23,905 bases of DNA from Arthrobacter sp. (GTDB lineage: Bacteria; Actinomycetota; Actinomycetes; Actinomycetales; Micrococcaceae). Every line of letters starts with the position of its first letter. Position 1 is the first letter of the stretch. A program made the translations under genes and the position numbers. The stretch lies in the NCBI GenBank assembly GCA_025464925.1, contig JAODMS010000188.1:1-23905 (forward strand). Direction: 5' to 3'. This document shows positions 21,901 through 23,905 of the stretch, piece after piece. The notes under the pieces are model-generated. The model worked only from the letters and a program-made list of their open reading frames with translations, was not told where the DNA came from and searched no databases.

Positions 21901-23277
21901 ATGGAACTTACCGCAGGTCACGTATGGCTGATGGTGGCAGCGTCACTCTTGCTGTTCATGACACAGGGCCTGGCATTTTTCTACGGCGGCATGACGCTCG
22001 CCAAGGCTGCACTGAACATGATGATGATGAGTTTCATCTCCATTGGCATGTTCGGTGTGGTCTGGGTGCTATGGGGTGCCTCGATGACCTCGGTTGTGGG
22101 CTTCCTGCAGTTTGTCGGGAACCCGTTCGCCACCTTCGGGCTGGAGGGCATCGATACCCCCGACGGCCTGATCAAGATCGGCTACGCGGCCACGTTCGCC
22201 ATCATCACCGTGGCGCTGATCAGCGGCGCGATCGCGGACCGCGCCAAGTTCGGCGCCTGGTCGGCCTTCGTCCCCGTCTGGGTCACGCTGGTTTACTGCC
22301 CGCTCGCCTACATGGTCTGGGGCGGAGGACTCTTCGGTCCGGAGGGCGCAGTCGGCCAGGCCCTCGGCCCGGCCATCGACTTCGCCGGTGGCACCGTCGT
22401 CCACATCAATGCCGGTGTCGCGGCACTCGTCCTCGTGCTGATCATCGGCAACCGCAAGGGCTTCGGCAAGGACCCGAACCACCGCCCGCATAACATCCCG
22501 TTCGTCATGCTCGGCGCGGCGATCCTGTGGTTCGGCTGGTTCGGCTTCAACGGCGGCGCCGCCACCACGGCGGAGCAGGGCGGCCTGATCTGGGTCAACA
22601 CCCTCGCAGCCCCCGCCGCGGCAATGCTCGGCTGGCTCATCACAGAGCGTCTCCGCGATGGGCACCCGACGTCGCTCGGCGCAGCATCAGGTGTGGTCGC
22701 CGGCCTCGTCGCGATCACCCCGGCCTGCGCCAACGTCAGCCCCGTCGGTGCGCTTGGACTCGGAGTCGTGGCCGGTGCGGCATCCTCGCTGGCCGTCGGC
22801 CTGAAGTTCCGCTGGGGCTTTGACGATTCGCTCGACGTCGTCGGTGTCCACCTGGTGTCGGGCATCATCGGCACCGTGGCCCTGGGCTTCATCGCCCTCC
22901 CGGCCGACGGTGTCGGCGGCGGCCTCTTCTACGGCGGCGGTGTCACCCAGCTGTGGGCCCAGCTCGCAGTCGCCGGAATCGCGATTGTCTACTCCGCGGT
23001 ACTGACCGCCTTGATCGCACTGGCGATCCACAAGACCATGGGCTTCCGGGTCTCCCAGGAACAGGAAGTGGTTGGCGTGGACCTGAGCCTGCACGCAGAA
23101 ACTGCCTACGAATTCGGTGTCGGCGGCCACGGCGGCAGCTTCCAGCCGCTGCATGAACTGATTACCGGCAAGCCGCAGGGCGAGGACACCGGGGCCGCAG
23201 CCACGGCCGCCGACTCCGGGGCCGCAGCCAATGGCGACAAGAGCGCCGCAGCAGGCAAGGAAAGCGTGGAGGCATGA
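21901..23277 (+). CDS. amtB: Ammonium transporter AmtB
   Basis: 458 residues from ATG 21901, with AAGGAGG nine bases upstream. It is a trimeric inner-membrane ammonium channel/transporter. Features include the N-terminal GLAFFYGGM (23-31), ISGAIADRAKF (107-117), DFAGGTVVHINAG with D160 and pore H168, the second pore histidine H317 in DVVGVHLVSG, and the cytoplasmic EVVGVDLSLHAETAYEF tail that contacts PII. About 11 hydrophobic segments are seen. In the first helix region the usual MTPGLAFFYGG reads MTQGLAFFYGG, losing the Pro. The last ~30 residues are Ala/Gly-rich low complexity, partly encoded by a 15-bp repeat. The gene overlaps glnK by ATGA (23274-23277). Likely regulation is by GlnR-type boxes upstream and by GlnK at the protein level. 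Confidence 0.96.
   Translation: MELTAGHVWLMVAASLLLFMTQGLAFFYGGMTLAKAALNMMMMSFISIGMFGVVWVLWGASMTSVVGFLQFVGNPFATFGLEGIDTPDGLIKIGYAATFAIITVALISGAIADRAKFGAWSAFVPVWVTLVYCPLAYMVWGGGLFGPEGAVGQALGPAIDFAGGTVVHINAGVAALVLVLIIGNRKGFGKDPNHRPHNIPFVMLGAAILWFGWFGFNGGAATTAEQGGLIWVNTLAAPAAAMLGWLITERLRDGHPTSLGAASGVVAGLVAITPACANVSPVGALGLGVVAGAASSLAVGLKFRWGFDDSLDVVGVHLVSGIIGTVALGFIALPADGVGGGLFYGGGVTQLWAQLAVAGIAIVYSAVLTALIALAIHKTMGFRVSQEQEVVGVDLSLHAETAYEFGVGGHGGSFQPLHELITGKPQGEDTGAAATAADSGAAANGDKSAAAGKESVEA
23189..23230. repeat. 15-bp direct repeat in the amtB 3' end
   Basis: CCGGGGCCGCAGCCA occurs at 23189-23203 and 23216-23230, 27 bp apart. It encodes part of the Ala-rich cytoplasmic tail of AmtB (GAAATAADSGAAAN). 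The period is a multiple of three. Confidence 0.75.
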
Positions 23278-23612
23278 AACTGATCACTGCCATCGTCCGC
23301 CCGGAGAAGTTGGATGCCATTCGCGAAGGGCTGGAGGCCTACGGTGTGCAGGGCCTCACCGTCAGTGCCGCCAGCGGCTACGGCCGGCAGCGCGGCTACA
23401 CCGAGGTGTACCGCGGCGCCGAATACAACGTGGACCTCCTTCCCAAGATCCGGGTAGAGGTACTGGCCACCGACGAACAGGCGGACGACATCCTCGATGT
23501 CATTATCGCCAGCTCAAACACCGGCCGGGCCGGTGACGGCAAGGTCTGGACGATGGATGTGTCCGAGGCGGTACGGGTCCGAACCGGAGAACGCGGTTCG
23601 GCGGCCATCTAG
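23274..23612 (+). CDS. glnK: Nitrogen regulatory protein PII (GlnK)
   Basis: 112 residues, the exact family length. GlnK is a trimer that senses 2-oxoglutarate and ATP/ADP and blocks AmtB when nitrogen is plentiful. MKLITAIVRPEKLDAIREGL is the standard N terminus. The T-loop GYTEVYRGAEYNVDLLPK carries Tyr51, the residue adenylylated or uridylylated by GlnD-type enzymes. TGRAGDGKVW (nucleotide-binding B-loop and following strand) and the VRVRTGERG C-loop are intact. Its ATG overlaps the amtB stop, the usual amtB-glnK coupling. Many actinobacteria continue with glnD, but here a terminator follows 31 bp after the stop and the next gene is convergent. Confidence 0.96.
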   Translation: MKLITAIVRPEKLDAIREGLEAYGVQGLTVSAASGYGRQRGYTEVYRGAEYNVDLLPKIRVEVLATDEQADDILDVIIASSNTGRAGDGKVWTMDVSEAVRVRTGERGSAAI

Positions 23613-23643
23613 TCAAGCCAGGACACGGGAAGTCCTGATAGGG

Positions 23644-23682
23644 AAGCGGGCCGGTTACCTGAAAGGTAGCCGGCCCGCTTTT
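23644..23682 (+). terminator. Strong intrinsic terminator after glnK
   Basis: A 17-bp stem (23644-23660 with 23664-23680, one G-U pair) closes on a GAA loop and runs into TTTT. It ends the amtB-glnK operon and lies just before the convergent zwf stop at 23701-23703. Confidence 0.92.
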
Positions 23683-23700
23683 GCGTGCCCGGGCGGGGGT

Positions 23701-23905
23701 CTAAACGGTCCAGCCCTCCGGCCCGGATGATCCGGCGCGGTACTCCTCCAGTGGAACGCTGTCCATGGTCCACGCCTTCAGCACCGGATCCACGATCCGC
23801 CAGCATTCCTCCGCGGTGTCGCCGCGCACGGACAGGAGGGGGTCGCCCCTGAGGACGCCTTCGAGCACTTCACCGTAGGGCAGCAGATCCGAGACGTTCA
23901 GCTCG
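23701..23905 (-). CDS. zwf: Glucose-6-phosphate 1-dehydrogenase, C-terminal 67 codons (gene runs off the window)
   Basis: Only the 3' end is present; the frame is open to 23904. The translated end reads LPYGEVLEGVLRGDPLLSVR, then ECWRIVDPVLKAW and EEYRAGSSGPEGW before TAG (23701-23703). The RIVDPVL and YxAGSxGP blocks are the hallmark C terminus of Zwf, which oxidises glucose-6-phosphate to the lactone at the entry of the pentose phosphate pathway, producing NADPH. The stop is convergent with glnK, separated by its terminator. Identity is strong although the catalytic half is not visible; whether it is the main zwf or a paralogue cannot be told. Confidence 0.88.
   Translation of the reverse strand, partial: ELNVSDLLPYGEVLEGVLRGDPLLSVRGDTAEECWRIVDPVLKAWTMDSVPLEEYRAGSSGPEGWTV

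Noticed and set aside
21621..21902. N-terminal extension of the MFS frame
   Set aside because: Not membrane-like, crosses the GlnR-like sites, and ATG 21620 has a ribosome site and gives a normal MFS length.

Overview
The window looks like chromosomal DNA from a high-GC actinobacterium, most likely of the Micrococcaceae (Arthrobacter/Pseudarthrobacter type). This is judged from very high GC, frequent GTG/TTG starts, actinobacterial versions of FtsY, SMC and MutM, a conserved recG-rsmD-coaD-yceD-rpmF-rnc-mutM...smc-ftsY backbone, and an oleA-oleBC-oleD cluster of the fused type known from Arthrobacter, Micrococcus and Kocuria. No tRNA, rRNA, CRISPR array, insertion sequence or phage gene was seen.

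Layout: (1) 1-2501, + strand: 3' part of recG and complete rsmD. (2) 2505-5235, - strand: a tightly coupled three-gene accessory operon, transcribed SDR oxidoreductase -> class I/II aminotransferase -> spermidine-synthase-fold protein, lying between rsmD and coaD. (3) 5279-8483, + strand: coaD, then yceD (DUF177)-rpmF-rnc-mutM behind a recognisable promoter. (4) 8543-13265, - strand: complete long-chain olefin locus oleA-oleBC-oleD with overlapping reading frames, lying between mutM and smc. (5) 13529-18442, + strand: smc and ftsY, closed by a strong intrinsic terminator. (6) 18558-21620, - strand: a membrane-anchored GH79-like glycosidase and an MFS transporter. (7) 21901-23612, + strand: amtB-glnK behind GlnR-box-like direct repeats, closed by a strong terminator. 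(8) The 3' end of a glucose-6-phosphate dehydrogenase gene on the - strand enters at the right edge.

How the genes fit together: the + strand backbone is housekeeping (replication-fork repair, 16S rRNA methylation, CoA synthesis, ribosomal protein, RNase III, oxidative DNA repair, chromosome segregation, SRP receptor). The - strand blocks are accessory. OleA condenses two fatty acyl chains, OleD reduces the 2-alkyl-3-ketoacid, the OleC half of OleBC makes a beta-lactone and the OleB half decarboxylates it to a long-chain cis-alkene. AmtB and GlnK form the usual ammonium uptake and PII gating pair.

The most unusual items are a probable ATT start codon for yceD with an overlapping 7-codon leader frame, an apparently leaderless coaD transcript, opposed overlapping promoters between oleA and smc, a 15-bp triplicate repeat in the OleB/OleC linker, the uncharacterised SDR/aminotransferase/aminopropyltransferase-fold operon in which the usual spermidine synthase catalytic Asp looks replaced, and a cysteine-free bL32. 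I see no clearly new defence or mobile system here.
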